Part shown: positions 1 to 7,888 of the stretch, piece after piece
Layout of the letters: each line of letters starts with the position of its first letter
Numbering within the stretch: position 1 is the first letter of the stretch
Assembly: GCA_019166125.1 (NCBI GenBank)
Contig: JAHTBO010000008.1
Coordinates: 1 to 64,000 of the forward strand
Direction of reading: 5' to 3'
DNA: 64,000 nucleotides
From: Alcaligenaceae bacterium CGII-47
GTDB taxonomy: Bacteria > Pseudomonadota > Gammaproteobacteria > Burkholderiales > Burkholderiaceae_B
Notes under the pieces: generated by a model
What the model was told of the DNA's origin: nothing
Seen by the model: only the letters and a program-made list of their open reading frames with translations
The model's database searches: none
Position numbers and translations under genes: made by a program

Positions 1-246
1 CAAAGGCAACTGCTGGGACAATGCCGTGATGGAGCGTTTCTTTCTGAATCTGAAAATGGAGCGCGTCTGGCAGCGAGATTATGCCAACCATGCCGAGGCC
101 CAAAAGGACGTGACGCAGTACATTGTCGGCTTTTATAACGCGATGCGCCTGCACTCCACGCTGGGGTATATCACACCGGTTGATTACGAGTTACATGTTG
201 TAGCAAAAGAACCTATCGTAGTGTCTGAAATTACTTGACCACTACA
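1..246 (+). mobile_element. 3' end of an IS3-family insertion sequence (5' part outside the window)
   Basis: The stretch carries the end of an IS3-type transposase and stops at an abrupt junction. The right boundary is placed at 246 because the disrupted recombinase on the other strand reads normally down to 247 and then runs into the element. The last bases of the element, read inward from the junction, begin TGTAGTGGTCAAG, and a TG start fits IS3-family ends. The left end and the target duplication lie outside the window and cannot be checked. Confidence 0.75.
2..238 (+). CDS. IS3-family transposase OrfB, C-terminal fragment (cut by window edge)
   Basis: This is the last 78 residues of a DDE transposase/integrase. 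The frame is open from the first bases of the window, so the N-terminus lies upstream. It contains the WDNAVMERFF motif, whose glutamate is the third acidic catalytic residue of the rve/IS3 OrfB domain, followed by the usual tail HSTLGYITPVDYE. In the family this protein catalyses cut-and-join of the element, usually as an OrfAB frameshift product. The stop codon lies 8 bp before the inferred end of the element. An ATG/GTG near 26 is internal, not the start. Whether the full element is intact cannot be judged. Confidence 0.85.
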   Translation, partial: KGNCWDNAVMERFFLNLKMERVWQRDYANHAEAQKDVTQYIVGFYNAMRLHSTLGYITPVDYELHVVAKEPIVVSEIT

Positions 247-1352
247 ACGTTATTATTGGCCATGTTGGAACCGGCCGTATGGCGTAGCCAGTGGGCGGAG
301 GCTTGTTCAACCCGCTGCGCTTTTGACTCCATTTCGGCGCCGCCGTGTGCCCGGGTCCGGTCAGCCGCGCCTTTAAAAACCTGCTTAACGATGGAGTGAA
401 CGGCCGCACGCGTCAAGGCGCGCGTTTGTCGACCGATGGGTAACAGCAGCGGGGTGGTTTCATCGGGGTGAGGGAAGGGCGCGAGGCCTTTTTCGCGCCG
501 ATAGCGCGCCAACTCCACCATGAGCTCGTGGGTGGCGGGAATGATTCGGGTTTTCTCGCCTTTACCCGTAACCTCCAGCCACCAGCGTTCTTCACCATCT
601 TTGTCACGCCGACAAAAGAAGCCGCCCATGGTGTTTTGCGTCACTTCTGAAATGCGCAGCCCACATAGGTATAGCAAGGTAAAAAGCCAGCGCAGTCGAA
701 AATAGTGTTCCCGTTCACGGTCCGAGTCGCGCGGCAGGGCATCGATAGCCAGTTTTACCTCTGTCCACGCCTCCTCATCTAAATATCGCGTGATGCGCGG
801 CTTGGCTTTACGGGCGCGCTGGCGCGATAGCGATAAGGGGTTGCCCGCCAGGTAGCCAGCCGTCACCAGCCAGGAAAACATCCCGTTTAGAATGATGACG
901 GCCTGGCGCCGACTCGTGGGCGCCAAGGAACCGGCAAAGGGGCGCCAATCGGCATGCGTGCGGCCAACCTTTCGACCAGAACGCATGACCCATTGGGCCG
1001 CAGGCTGGGGATCACTTAAGAAGTGTTGATACACCAGCAGATCCTCGTGCGTGAGCGAGGACACGGGTTTTTGCACTGCCAGAGTGGACCACAGCAGGAG
1101 GCGCTCGGCTTCCTTGCGATAATTACTAAACGTATTGGGTGAGTCCATGAACCGTGCCAACCAGGCCGTGATGGCATCGACATCGTTGGTGGCGGCGATC
1201 TGGGGGCGATTGCCCATGGCGCGGTTTGTGCCAGTACGACCGTCGAGCTCTGGCGAAATGCGCACGGCCTCGAAGGGTGAGGATGCAATTCCCGCTGCAA
1301 CAGGTACATCGTTAGAGGCCATAGGGAGCTCGGCGTAAATCGCGGAAAGCAC
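231..1352 (-). pseudogene. Tyrosine recombinase (TnpS-like), C-terminus lost to the IS insertion
   Basis: This is a XerC/D-like tyrosine recombinase of 373 codons, of which the last few are read inside the IS. The N-terminal SAM-like core-binding domain spans about residues 55-180 and the catalytic domain starts near 190. Visible catalytic residues are Arg233 (GLRIS), Lys264 (TGKGEKTR) and the HxxR box His354-Arg357 (AHWLRHTA). The sequence then reads NMANNNV and runs into the element, so the second His/Trp and the nucleophilic Tyr are missing and it should be inactive. The start is a GTG at 1352; an ATG at 1322 is the alternative. It diverges from the KfrA_N-type gene at 1464 across a perfect palindrome. 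That arrangement, with a large recombinase and a coiled-coil partner, matches TnpS/TnpT of Tn4651-type transposons. The TnpS name is inferred, not proven. Confidence 0.8.
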
Positions 1353-1360
1353 TTCTTCTA

Positions 1361-1392
1361 TAATTTGACATTATACCAATAATGTCAAATTA
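1361..1392. promoter_or_regulatory. Perfect 32-bp palindrome between recombinase and TnpT-like gene (candidate rst core/operator)
   Basis: Two 14-bp arms (1361-1374 and 1379-1392) are perfect reverse complements, separated by ACCA. The arms begin TAATTTGACATTAT. The palindrome sits in the 111-bp gap between the divergent recombinase and the coiled-coil gene. In Tn4651-type transposons the corresponding gap (rst) holds an inverted repeat where TnpS recombines and TnpT binds nearby. It could equally be an operator for the KfrA_N protein, and both roles can coexist. Confidence 0.65.
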
Positions 1393-1463
1393 CTGAGAAG
1401 GGGAGTCATATTTATAACGTATTACGTAGTATTATTTATTGAATTATTCTACGGATTATCGCC

Positions 1464-2495
1464 ATGGCCACTGAAGCGGCACTTTCGCGAGATGTCGAGG
1501 CGTTACGCGAGCGCTTCACCCAGACTCAAGAGCTTTATCGTGAGGTCTGTGCACTGCTGTTTTTCCGGTATGGCATCACACCCTCGGCCAATAAGCTTTA
1601 TCAACTGGTGCGCAAAGGAAGCATGAGCGCACCGGCCGATGCGTTGACAAAATTCTGGGGTGATCTGCGAGAAAAAAGCCGTACGCGGGTGGAGCATCCC
1701 GATTTGCCAGAAGCCTTGAAGGGCGTCGCGGGTGAACTTATTGCCACGCTATGGACAAGCGCCCAGGCGGGGGCCCAAGAGTCGCTGACGGCGTACCGTG
1801 CTGAAGCCCAGGAAAGGGTGCTCCAGGCGAAGACCGAGGTTGCCTCAGCGGAAGCTGAACGGGACGCAGCACAATCGGCAGCGCAAAGCGTCAAGAGTGA
1901 GTTTGAGCGGGCGCAGAAGGAAATAAGCACTCAGTGTGAAAAACTAGCAGTCGCGGAGGAAACACAGAATTCATTGCTCACCAGGCTTGATGACGCGAAG
2001 CATGAAAACGCGGTATTACAGCGCCAGCTTGAGGAGGCCCGTCGTGAATTTGCTCTTGAGCTCGACAAACAGCGCACCTCGATGCAGTTAGCCGAAGAAC
2101 GCTCCCGATCCTCTGAAAAACGTATGCTGCTGGATATGGATCGTGAGCGTACCACCTTGGCAAAGCTTCAGAAAGAGCTTGATACCCTTACCTCGGGGTC
2201 GTTGCGCGCTGCGGATCGGCACAGACAAGAGCTTAATTTGCTACAGCAAGCGCTTGGCGATAGTCGCCAAAAAAATGGTCAACTAGAAGGCGCGCTGCAA
2301 ACAGTAACAGCAAGCCTGGAGCGTGCGGGTACAGAGGCCAAAGAAATGCAAGCTCAATTGAGCGAATCCAACGCTCAGGTGGTGCTGTTTCGTAGCCAGG
2401 CCGAAGATTGGTGCCGCCAACTCGAAGAGTCCCAGGAGCTCCTAAGGAAAGCACAGGCTATCAAAGCAACGGCACGAAGACCTCGCCGACCCTGA
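1464..2495 (+). CDS. KfrA_N-type DNA-binding coiled-coil protein (TnpT-like)
   Basis: The 343-residue protein has a KfrA_N-like DNA-binding domain at about residues 1-110 (YREVCALLFFRYGITPS, then NKLYQLVRKGSMSAPADAL). A long, almost uninterrupted coiled coil rich in E, Q, A, R and K covers about 125-335, and the tail is basic (ARRPRRP). KfrA itself is a plasmid autorepressor; TnpT of Tn4651 has a comparable size and architecture and assists TnpS in resolving cointegrates. The divergent position next to a tyrosine recombinase with a palindrome between them favours the TnpT role. The start ATG at 1464 gives the family N-terminus. The gene looks intact although its partner recombinase is broken. 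The last codons belong to a sequence that is repeated downstream at 3131. Confidence 0.75.
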   Translation: MATEAALSRDVEALRERFTQTQELYREVCALLFFRYGITPSANKLYQLVRKGSMSAPADALTKFWGDLREKSRTRVEHPDLPEALKGVAGELIATLWTSAQAGAQESLTAYRAEAQERVLQAKTEVASAEAERDAAQSAAQSVKSEFERAQKEISTQCEKLAVAEETQNSLLTRLDDAKHENAVLQRQLEEARREFALELDKQRTSMQLAEERSRSSEKRMLLDMDRERTTLAKLQKELDTLTSGSLRAADRHRQELNLLQQALGDSRQKNGQLEGALQTVTASLERAGTEAKEMQAQLSESNAQVVLFRSQAEDWCRQLEESQELLRKAQAIKATARRPRRP

Positions 2496-2566
2496 GCAGG
2501 CATGAGAAAATGCAAGCAGAACGCGTGACCCGCTTGAATCTGGATCAGCATTTTCTCAACGGCCTC
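2460..2566. repeat. Direct repeat copy 1: 3' end of tnpT-like gene plus downstream DNA
   Basis: About 107 bp, starting in the last codons of the coiled-coil gene and running past its stop, recur in diverged form at 3131-3243. Shared landmarks are GGCACGAAG, CTGAGCAGGCATGAGAA, CTTGAATCTGGAT and AGCATTT. The two copies flank the DUF1232 gene in direct orientation. Confidence 0.8.
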
Positions 2567-2713
2567 TAGCCCCTGCTGAGTTTTCACCATATTCATAGGC
2601 GAAAGGCCGAAATTATCCAAATTGGCCAGAAAAATGCCTTTTAGAGGCCTCGGTGAAACTAAGCTGCCTCCCTATAATTCACGGAAACCTTATTCGAAAT
2701 CCATCGCAAACCC

Positions 2714-3109
2714 ATGAGCATCATCGACAACTTAAACGTCTGGGCCAAGCGAATTAAGCGTGACGGCGTTACGCTTTGGTTTGCAGGCAAAAATCTCCGA
2801 ACGCCTTGGTATGCGAAGGCCTTGGGAATATTTGTAGTGGCCTATGCACTGAGTCCCATTGACCTGATTCCCGACTTCATCCCAGTGCTGGGCTATATCG
2901 ATGATGTTCTGCTGCTTCCTGGCCTAATATGGCTAACCATTAGGCTCTTGCCGCCTGAGGTACTCGTGGAATGTCGCGCCCAAGCAGACGAGTGGATGTG
3001 GCCAAAGGGATCGAAACCAAGCAGCAGGGCTGGCGCGGTCGTAATCCTGGCGCTATGGTTCGCCATCATAGTCGCAGCGGCATGGTTTTGGTTTGAGGGG
3101 CGTCCATAG
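2714..3109 (+). CDS. DUF1232 (YkvA-type) small membrane protein
   Basis: The 131-residue protein carries the DUF1232/YkvA core: a helix ending WYAKALG, then VVAYALSPIDLIPDFIPVLG, YIDDVLLLPGL and LPPEV. There are about two hydrophobic helices in the core (residues 35-90) and a C-terminal transmembrane helix at about 108-126 (GAVVILALWFAIIVAAAWFW). The SPIDLIPDFIP motif is the family hallmark; the molecular function is not known. The gene is embedded in accessory DNA and flanked on both sides by diverged copies of the 3' end of the tnpT-like gene, so it looks like a transposon passenger. The start ATG at 2714 is the first in frame, with no strong ribosome-binding site. Confidence 0.8.
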   Translation: MSIIDNLNVWAKRIKRDGVTLWFAGKNLRTPWYAKALGIFVVAYALSPIDLIPDFIPVLGYIDDVLLLPGLIWLTIRLLPPEVLVECRAQADEWMWPKGSKPSSRAGAVVILALWFAIIVAAAWFWFEGRP

Positions 3110-3130
3110 GCGGTAAGGTTTTACACCCAT

Positions 3131-3243
3131 ATCACAAAGCAATGGCACGAAGGCCTCGTCGAATCTGAGCAGGCATGAGAACATACAAGCACATCAGAAC
3201 GCATGACCCTCTTGAATCTGGATGAGCATTTCCTCGACGCCCC
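3131..3243. repeat. Direct repeat copy 2: remnant of the tnpT-like gene 3' end
   Basis: This is a diverged copy of 2460-2566. It still encodes an in-frame remnant of the protein tail, KAMARRPRRI then stop, against KATARRPRRP then stop in copy 1, but no gene precedes it. It differs from copy 1 by scattered substitutions and small indels, so the duplication is not recent or the copies came from different elements. Confidence 0.75.
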
Positions 3244-3367
3244 ATCAGTGGAGAGCTCGCTCATCTTTGATATTTAAGCGAAAATGACCACAGCAAATTT
3301 CAGAGTCAACTCCACATAAGAGTGCTCATCACATTCGTAGTTTATCTGACGGATCGATTTATGTAAT

Positions 3368-3465
3368 GGAACTAAATTCCCCACCAAGATGCAAAACCCC
3401 CATGTGGGAAGTTTAGTTCCAAAAGCGTGGGGAGTTTAGTTCAGAGCGCTGCTTCAGAGCGCTGA
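3368..3465. repeat. Cluster of inverted and direct short repeats (transposon-end-like)
   Basis: One motif of about 17 bp occurs three times: inverted at 3368-3385 (GGAACTAAATTCCCCACC), and direct at 3404-3420 (GTGGGAAGTTTAGTTCC) and 3427-3442 (GTGGGGAGTTTAGTTC), the latter two 23 bp apart. Immediately after comes a 13-bp tandem repeat, TTCAGAGCGCTG(C/A), at 3440-3452 and 3453-3465. Spaced repeats of this kind resemble transposase or replication-protein binding sites, but no family is recognised. Confidence 0.6.
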
Positions 3466-3642
3466 TGCACCGAGTATAACGCGAGACACTACAATCCATT
3501 ACGCGCATAATGTATATTATGTAAAGTTGAATTAATAATTGAAAATAAGGTGTTGACCAAGGCAAAGCCGTGTATCGGTATCCAGATCGGACGGTAATCG
3601 CCCCTTTATTCATGCTTGTGTCTGTGGACCTGTTTACCTGAT

Positions 3643-6600
3643 CTAAGCGGGCTTTTCGTCTCCTTCGCGTTCAGGGTTGCCCGTGGCACGCCTCGCGACG
3701 TCATCAGAAGTCCGCAGGTGAACATCCCTTTGCGGGAATGGAATCTCGATGCCGGCCTGCTTCAAGGTCGCATTCAACGCCACGTACAGTTCGTGTTGCG
3801 TCTGCATGCGTTGTTCAATGCGGCCAACGAACGCGCGAACTTCAAATTCCAGCGCGCTGTCACCAAAACCGAGGAACCACACAGATGGCGCAGGTGAATC
3901 CAGCACCTGTTCGTTGGCTTTCACTGCATCAAGCATCAGCCTCTGCGCCTCGACCACGTTACTACCGTAGGCAATACCGACCTTCAACAACAGGCGTGTT
4001 ACAGGACTGGTCAGTGACCAATTCTGCACAGACTCGGTGATAAAGGCTTTGTTCGGTACCAGCACCTCGAAATTCTCGAAGTCGGTAATGGTAATCGCAC
4101 GGATCTTGATACGGGTGACGGTACCACTGGTGTTGCCAATGGTGACCAGATCGCCGACCCGCACCGGCCGCTCGAACAGAATGATGATGCCAGAAACGAA
4201 GTTGGCCACGATCTCTTGCAGGCCGAAGCCCAGGCCGACGCCGAGCGCTGCGATGATCCATTGAAGCTTGGACCAATCAACACCGATGTAATTGAACGCC
4301 CACAAGAGGCCGACTGCGACGATGACATAGCGGCTGATGGTGACGATCGCATAACGTGTTCCCGCATCCAGCAAGAAGCGCTGCAGGAACGCGATCTCCA
4401 TAAATCCGGGTAGGTTGCGTGCGCCGATCACCGTCAGCACCAGAATCGCGACGCTCAACATCAGGTGTCCCAAGGTGACCGCCACCATCGCATCGCCCGT
4501 CACGGTAGTTTGCACCTGTGACCACAGCACCACATCATTAAACACGTCCAGCGCTGGGACAATATCGTTCCAGATGCCCCACAGCAGCAGTGCGAGTAGG
4601 ATGCCGGCTGCAGCCCGCAACAGCGCCTTTGTCTGCTGTCCGACGGTGACGATGTCGATATCGGGCGCATCCGGAATCCCCGGCATCGCGTCGCCGCTAG
4701 CGTCGGCTGCAGCGTTGGATTGCGCCTCGACCAGCGCCTTGGCGCGACGCGCCTGGGCTTGCAGCCGCGCGGCGTGGCGGCTCGTCACCAGTACGCCGCG
4801 CATGACAACATCGAATGCGATCACGACAGCCAACAGGATCCAGCCCGAAGTAAACAAACGCCCCTGCAGTTCACTAGCCGTGACGTAATAGCCCGCTAAG
4901 GCGAGCGCCGCGAGCAGAATGGGCGTCGCGACCAAGCCCCAGAACCACAGCCATCGCGTGCGCCAGACCAGTCCAGAGCGTTCGATGTTGCCAGTCAGTG
5001 CCCCGCCCTGCGGTTTAAATACGCGATAGAGGAATAACGTCAACGCCAGCGAGCCGATCAGGAAACCGAAGCGACCAAGCCCGTCAGGGAGTTCGGGATC
5101 GTCGGCCACGTTCGTCATCCCGGTCAGAAAGGCGGCGGGTCCAATGGCCAGGGCAAGTAAAGCCAAGGCACGACCCAGTCGTTGAGTTGCCCTGGCTCCC
5201 CACCGGAAGTGACTGATGAACAGGCCGAACGGTCGACACATCACGCGATACAGTCCGATCATAAACAGAGCGGCTGCGGCTGCAATCATGCCGTTGCCCA
5301 AGGCGATGGTGAATACATTTGCTGTCTCGCGTGAACGCATCAAGTAGCCAAGGACACCAATCATCAGTGGTGCCGGCAATGCCAACAGGACCGAGATCAT
5401 CAATGCTGATAAGGTCGCGCCAAAACTATCGTGACGCCCGTCGACACGATAGGCGAACAACTTCATCAATCGAAGTAACCGAGCGCGTGTTGCAAATAAT
5501 CCCACGACCGTACCCAGTAATAGCAACGGCAGCAAAGGACGTGCCTGCCATGTTGCCAGCACATCTCGAGAAACAAAAGTCCAGTTCTCGCGCGCAAATA
5601 ACCACCGGAAACCTCGACCGAGGTCTGTCAGCCACGTCGAATCCAGGGGTGTCGCACTCGGGAGCCATAGCAATCGCTTATCGAGCATTGAGCGCAATTG
5701 TTTCGTGCCCTGCATCAACTGCGATTCCTGTGCGTTGAGCTCGGCTAATGTTTCGATCCACTGTCCAAGTACCCCCGAGCGGTCGGCAAGCGCGGCGCGC
5801 CTTTCAGCGACCAACTGCTGCATGGTCGCCACGGTCGCAGCAGAATCTGGCAGTCCGGCATCGGCGAGTTCGCGCGCCGCGGCCGTGGACACGTCCTGCA
5901 GCGCACCCAGTTGCTGCTCGACTCGGAAAAGGTCGATGTGCGCATCAACCAGTGCATCGTTGCGGGCAGCCAGGCTGCGTTCAAGTGCGGCAGTAGCGGG
6001 CAACTGCGACTCCAGGCCTCGCAACAGCCGTCCTTGCTCATCATCGATACGGCCGATCGTGAGGAGCCGGTTGATGCTCTCGCGCGATGCGGACACTCTG
6101 TCGAGTCGCGCCCGAATGTCGGCCTGCGGTCGCCGCGTTTGGTCTAACTCGTCGGCCAGCTTAGACAACTGCGCACGGAGCTCGATGGTATCTGTCGCAT
6201 AGCGACGCAAGGCTGCTGGTTGTCCCGCCAAGCGCTGCGCAGCTTCTTGTGCCTGCGCCTCCTTGCGCTGGGCAACTGCGGCCCGTTGAGCGTCAATTCG
6301 CGTTTCGAGTGCGGCGATCCCCGTATTGGTGCGTTGCAGGCGGCGCGCTACCAGATCGCGCTGCGCAACGGCAATGGCCTGTCGCGTTGGCAGGCTCAAT
6401 AAATCTTGTTCAGTCTTTTCTATCTGTGCGGATAGATCCTGCCGTTCGGCCTCCGCACGTAGGCGGCTCGCCTCGGCCAGCGATGTTGAGGCATTGCCAG
6501 GAACGGTAGCCGCGACCTTACCGAGTTCTTGTCGCAACGCCTCAAGCTCTGCCCGTGCCTGGAGCGGACGCATACTCAGCGCCGCTACTGCGTCTTCGAT

Positions 6601-7146
6601 TTCTCGTTGGCGGCTGCGCAGAGATACTGCCTCGGCCTGCAGCGATGCAAGCTGTAGCTGGGTGCGCACCGGGTCGCCATCGCTTTCCTGTAAGGCGGCA
6701 GATGTTTCGGATAAGTCAGCAGCATCCGCGCTCAAATCGGCGATCACCTCTGGCGCGTTCTTGAGTATCGTCGCGTAGTCGTTTGCCATTTTGCGTGCAG
6801 AGGCCGCGCTTTCCGCCCGTGCCAACGCCGCACCTAATTGGTCCAGCACCAGATTGCGATCAGAAGCGGAAGCTTCCGGACGCGCTTTCAGCGCCTCGAT
6901 TCGAGCACGGATCGCGGCAGTGTCGATGGTGTCGGCGGGTGTCGTCGCGGCTTTATCCGTCGGATCTGACTCGGCCGCTGACACGGAAGCAAACCCGCCT
7001 AGCGCAAGCGCGAACACCACAAAAAGCGACACGAGAAAAAATCCGTACCGATGAAGCGCACACGAAAAACGAAAACGAGGCATTGCTTTGAATGCTGCTG
7101 ACAGCTCAGTAGCCCTCGAACTCTTCGGTCTTGATGTTGTCTTCAT
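3643..7146 (-). CDS. MscK/KefA-like mechanosensitive channel (MscS family, large type)
   Basis: This 1167-codon protein opens to release osmolytes on hypo-osmotic shock in characterised relatives. An N-terminal signal-like segment ends near SVSAAES. A long periplasmic coiled-coil region rich in A, R, E, Q and L spans about residues 50-480. About eleven hydrophobic helices follow from about 535. The MscS core is at about 950-1060: LGVGLGFGLQEIVANF, then FERPVRVGDLVTIG, VTRIKIRAITITDFEN and LVPNK. The architecture and length match MscK-type channels rather than short MscS. The ATG at 7146 overlaps the upstream reductase gene by 41 bp. An ATG at 7083 would place the signal peptide right at the N-terminus and clear the overlap, and is a credible alternative. 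Neither start has a good ribosome-binding site. Confidence 0.85.
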   Translation of the reverse strand: MKTTSRPKSSRATELSAAFKAMPRFRFSCALHRYGFFLVSLFVVFALALGGFASVSAAESDPTDKAATTPADTIDTAAIRARIEALKARPEASASDRNLVLDQLGAALARAESAASARKMANDYATILKNAPEVIADLSADAADLSETSAALQESDGDPVRTQLQLASLQAEAVSLRSRQREIEDAVAALSMRPLQARAELEALRQELGKVAATVPGNASTSLAEASRLRAEAERQDLSAQIEKTEQDLLSLPTRQAIAVAQRDLVARRLQRTNTGIAALETRIDAQRAAVAQRKEAQAQEAAQRLAGQPAALRRYATDTIELRAQLSKLADELDQTRRPQADIRARLDRVSASRESINRLLTIGRIDDEQGRLLRGLESQLPATAALERSLAARNDALVDAHIDLFRVEQQLGALQDVSTAAARELADAGLPDSAATVATMQQLVAERRAALADRSGVLGQWIETLAELNAQESQLMQGTKQLRSMLDKRLLWLPSATPLDSTWLTDLGRGFRWLFARENWTFVSRDVLATWQARPLLPLLLLGTVVGLFATRARLLRLMKLFAYRVDGRHDSFGATLSALMISVLLALPAPLMIGVLGYLMRSRETANVFTIALGNGMIAAAAALFMIGLYRVMCRPFGLFISHFRWGARATQRLGRALALLALAIGPAAFLTGMTNVADDPELPDGLGRFGFLIGSLALTLFLYRVFKPQGGALTGNIERSGLVWRTRWLWFWGLVATPILLAALALAGYYVTASELQGRLFTSGWILLAVVIAFDVVMRGVLVTSRHAARLQAQARRAKALVEAQSNAAADASGDAMPGIPDAPDIDIVTVGQQTKALLRAAAGILLALLLWGIWNDIVPALDVFNDVVLWSQVQTTVTGDAMVAVTLGHLMLSVAILVLTVIGARNLPGFMEIAFLQRFLLDAGTRYAIVTISRYVIVAVGLLWAFNYIGVDWSKLQWIIAALGVGLGFGLQEIVANFVSGIIILFERPVRVGDLVTIGNTSGTVTRIKIRAITITDFENFEVLVPNKAFITESVQNWSLTSPVTRLLLKVGIAYGSNVVEAQRLMLDAVKANEQVLDSPAPSVWFLGFGDSALEFEVRAFVGRIEQRMQTQHELYVALNATLKQAGIEIPFPQRDVHLRTSDDVARRATGNPEREGDEKPA

Positions 7147-7804
7147 CCACGCCTACTTCTAAGAGTACCTCACGCATCGCCTTGACCATGTTTTCGGGAC
7201 CTGCCAGGTAGTAGCGCGAAGTATGGATGTCGGGCACGTGGCTGCGTATCGTAGCAGCAGTCACGAAACCCTCTGTTTCGCTGTAGACAGGAACAAAAGT
7301 GAAATTTTTGTTGATTTGGGCAAAATGCTCGAGCTCGTCAGTGTACGCTGCTTGGGCTGGCGTACGATTGGAGTAAATCAGCGTGATCTTGTGGCTGGTT
7401 TGGTCGTGAGTGGCTTGTGCAATGATGCTGCGTACTGGCGTAATGCCAATACCGCCTATTAGAAATACTGCCGGGATCTTTTCATTTTTTTGCAGCGTGA
7501 AGTCCCCCCAGAGCGCAAGCAGTTTGACCATACCGCCCTCTGGCATCTTAGCGGCGGCCTGCTTGTATTTGCTTGTTTTACGCATGCGCGTGGTCATGCG
7601 CAATGTTTCTTCGTAGGGTGCACTTAAAAACGAAAATCCGTGCTTATTATTGCTATCGTCCAGGCCTGTCGATGGCGGCAGCACCAAATCGCCGTATTGG
7701 CCAGCACGGTATTCAAAACCTTTGGGCTTTTCCAGGGTGAACTCCACCGTGTCTTGCGCCACTTCCCTTTTATGCAGTAATTTGACGTCATAGCTGGTGG
7801 ACAT
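7106..7804 (-). CDS. FAD/NAD(P)-binding oxidoreductase, ferredoxin-NADP reductase-like
   Basis: The 232-residue protein has the ferredoxin-reductase fold. The FAD-binding beta-barrel is at about residues 1-100 with the flavin motif as GFSFLSAP. The NAD(P) domain follows with GGIGITPVRSI, LIYSNRTP and the C-terminal YLAGPENMVKAM. There is no fused ferredoxin domain, so it must use a separate electron partner. A single-electron or quinone partner cannot be told from the sequence. It lies 84 bp downstream of the M48 protease gene on the same strand and overlaps the start of the channel gene, so the two are probably co-transcribed. Confidence 0.85.
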   Translation of the reverse strand: MSTSYDVKLLHKREVAQDTVEFTLEKPKGFEYRAGQYGDLVLPPSTGLDDSNNKHGFSFLSAPYEETLRMTTRMRKTSKYKQAAAKMPEGGMVKLLALWGDFTLQKNEKIPAVFLIGGIGITPVRSIIAQATHDQTSHKITLIYSNRTPAQAAYTDELEHFAQINKNFTFVPVYSETEGFVTAATIRSHVPDIHTSRYYLAGPENMVKAMREVLLEVGVDEDNIKTEEFEGY

Positions 7805-7888
7805 CGTAAACCTCTTCGAAAGTTTTAAACACAGCTTTGATTATGATACTAATTATTAAAAATAGCGATATTGTCGTATTATTTACAG

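Larger units (their letters stand above)
3110..3642. other. Gene-free stretch at the edge of the accessory region
   Basis: No convincing gene was found here. The stretch contains the remnant repeat at 3131-3243 and the motif cluster at 3368-3465. The rest is AT-richer than the neighbours and shows no clear coding pattern. A 66-codon minus-strand frame at 3413-3613 has no recognisable features. The boundary between the mobile segment and the chromosomal backbone probably lies here. Confidence 0.55.

Noticed and set aside
3413-3613. 66-codon minus-strand frame in the gene-free stretch
   Set aside because: No recognisable domain, it overlaps the repeat cluster and has no clear ribosome-binding site; length alone is compatible with chance in AT-richer DNA.
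4415-4888. 157-codon plus-strand frame opposite the MscK-like gene
   Set aside because: Antisense shadow; low-complexity S/T/A/R composition and no start context.
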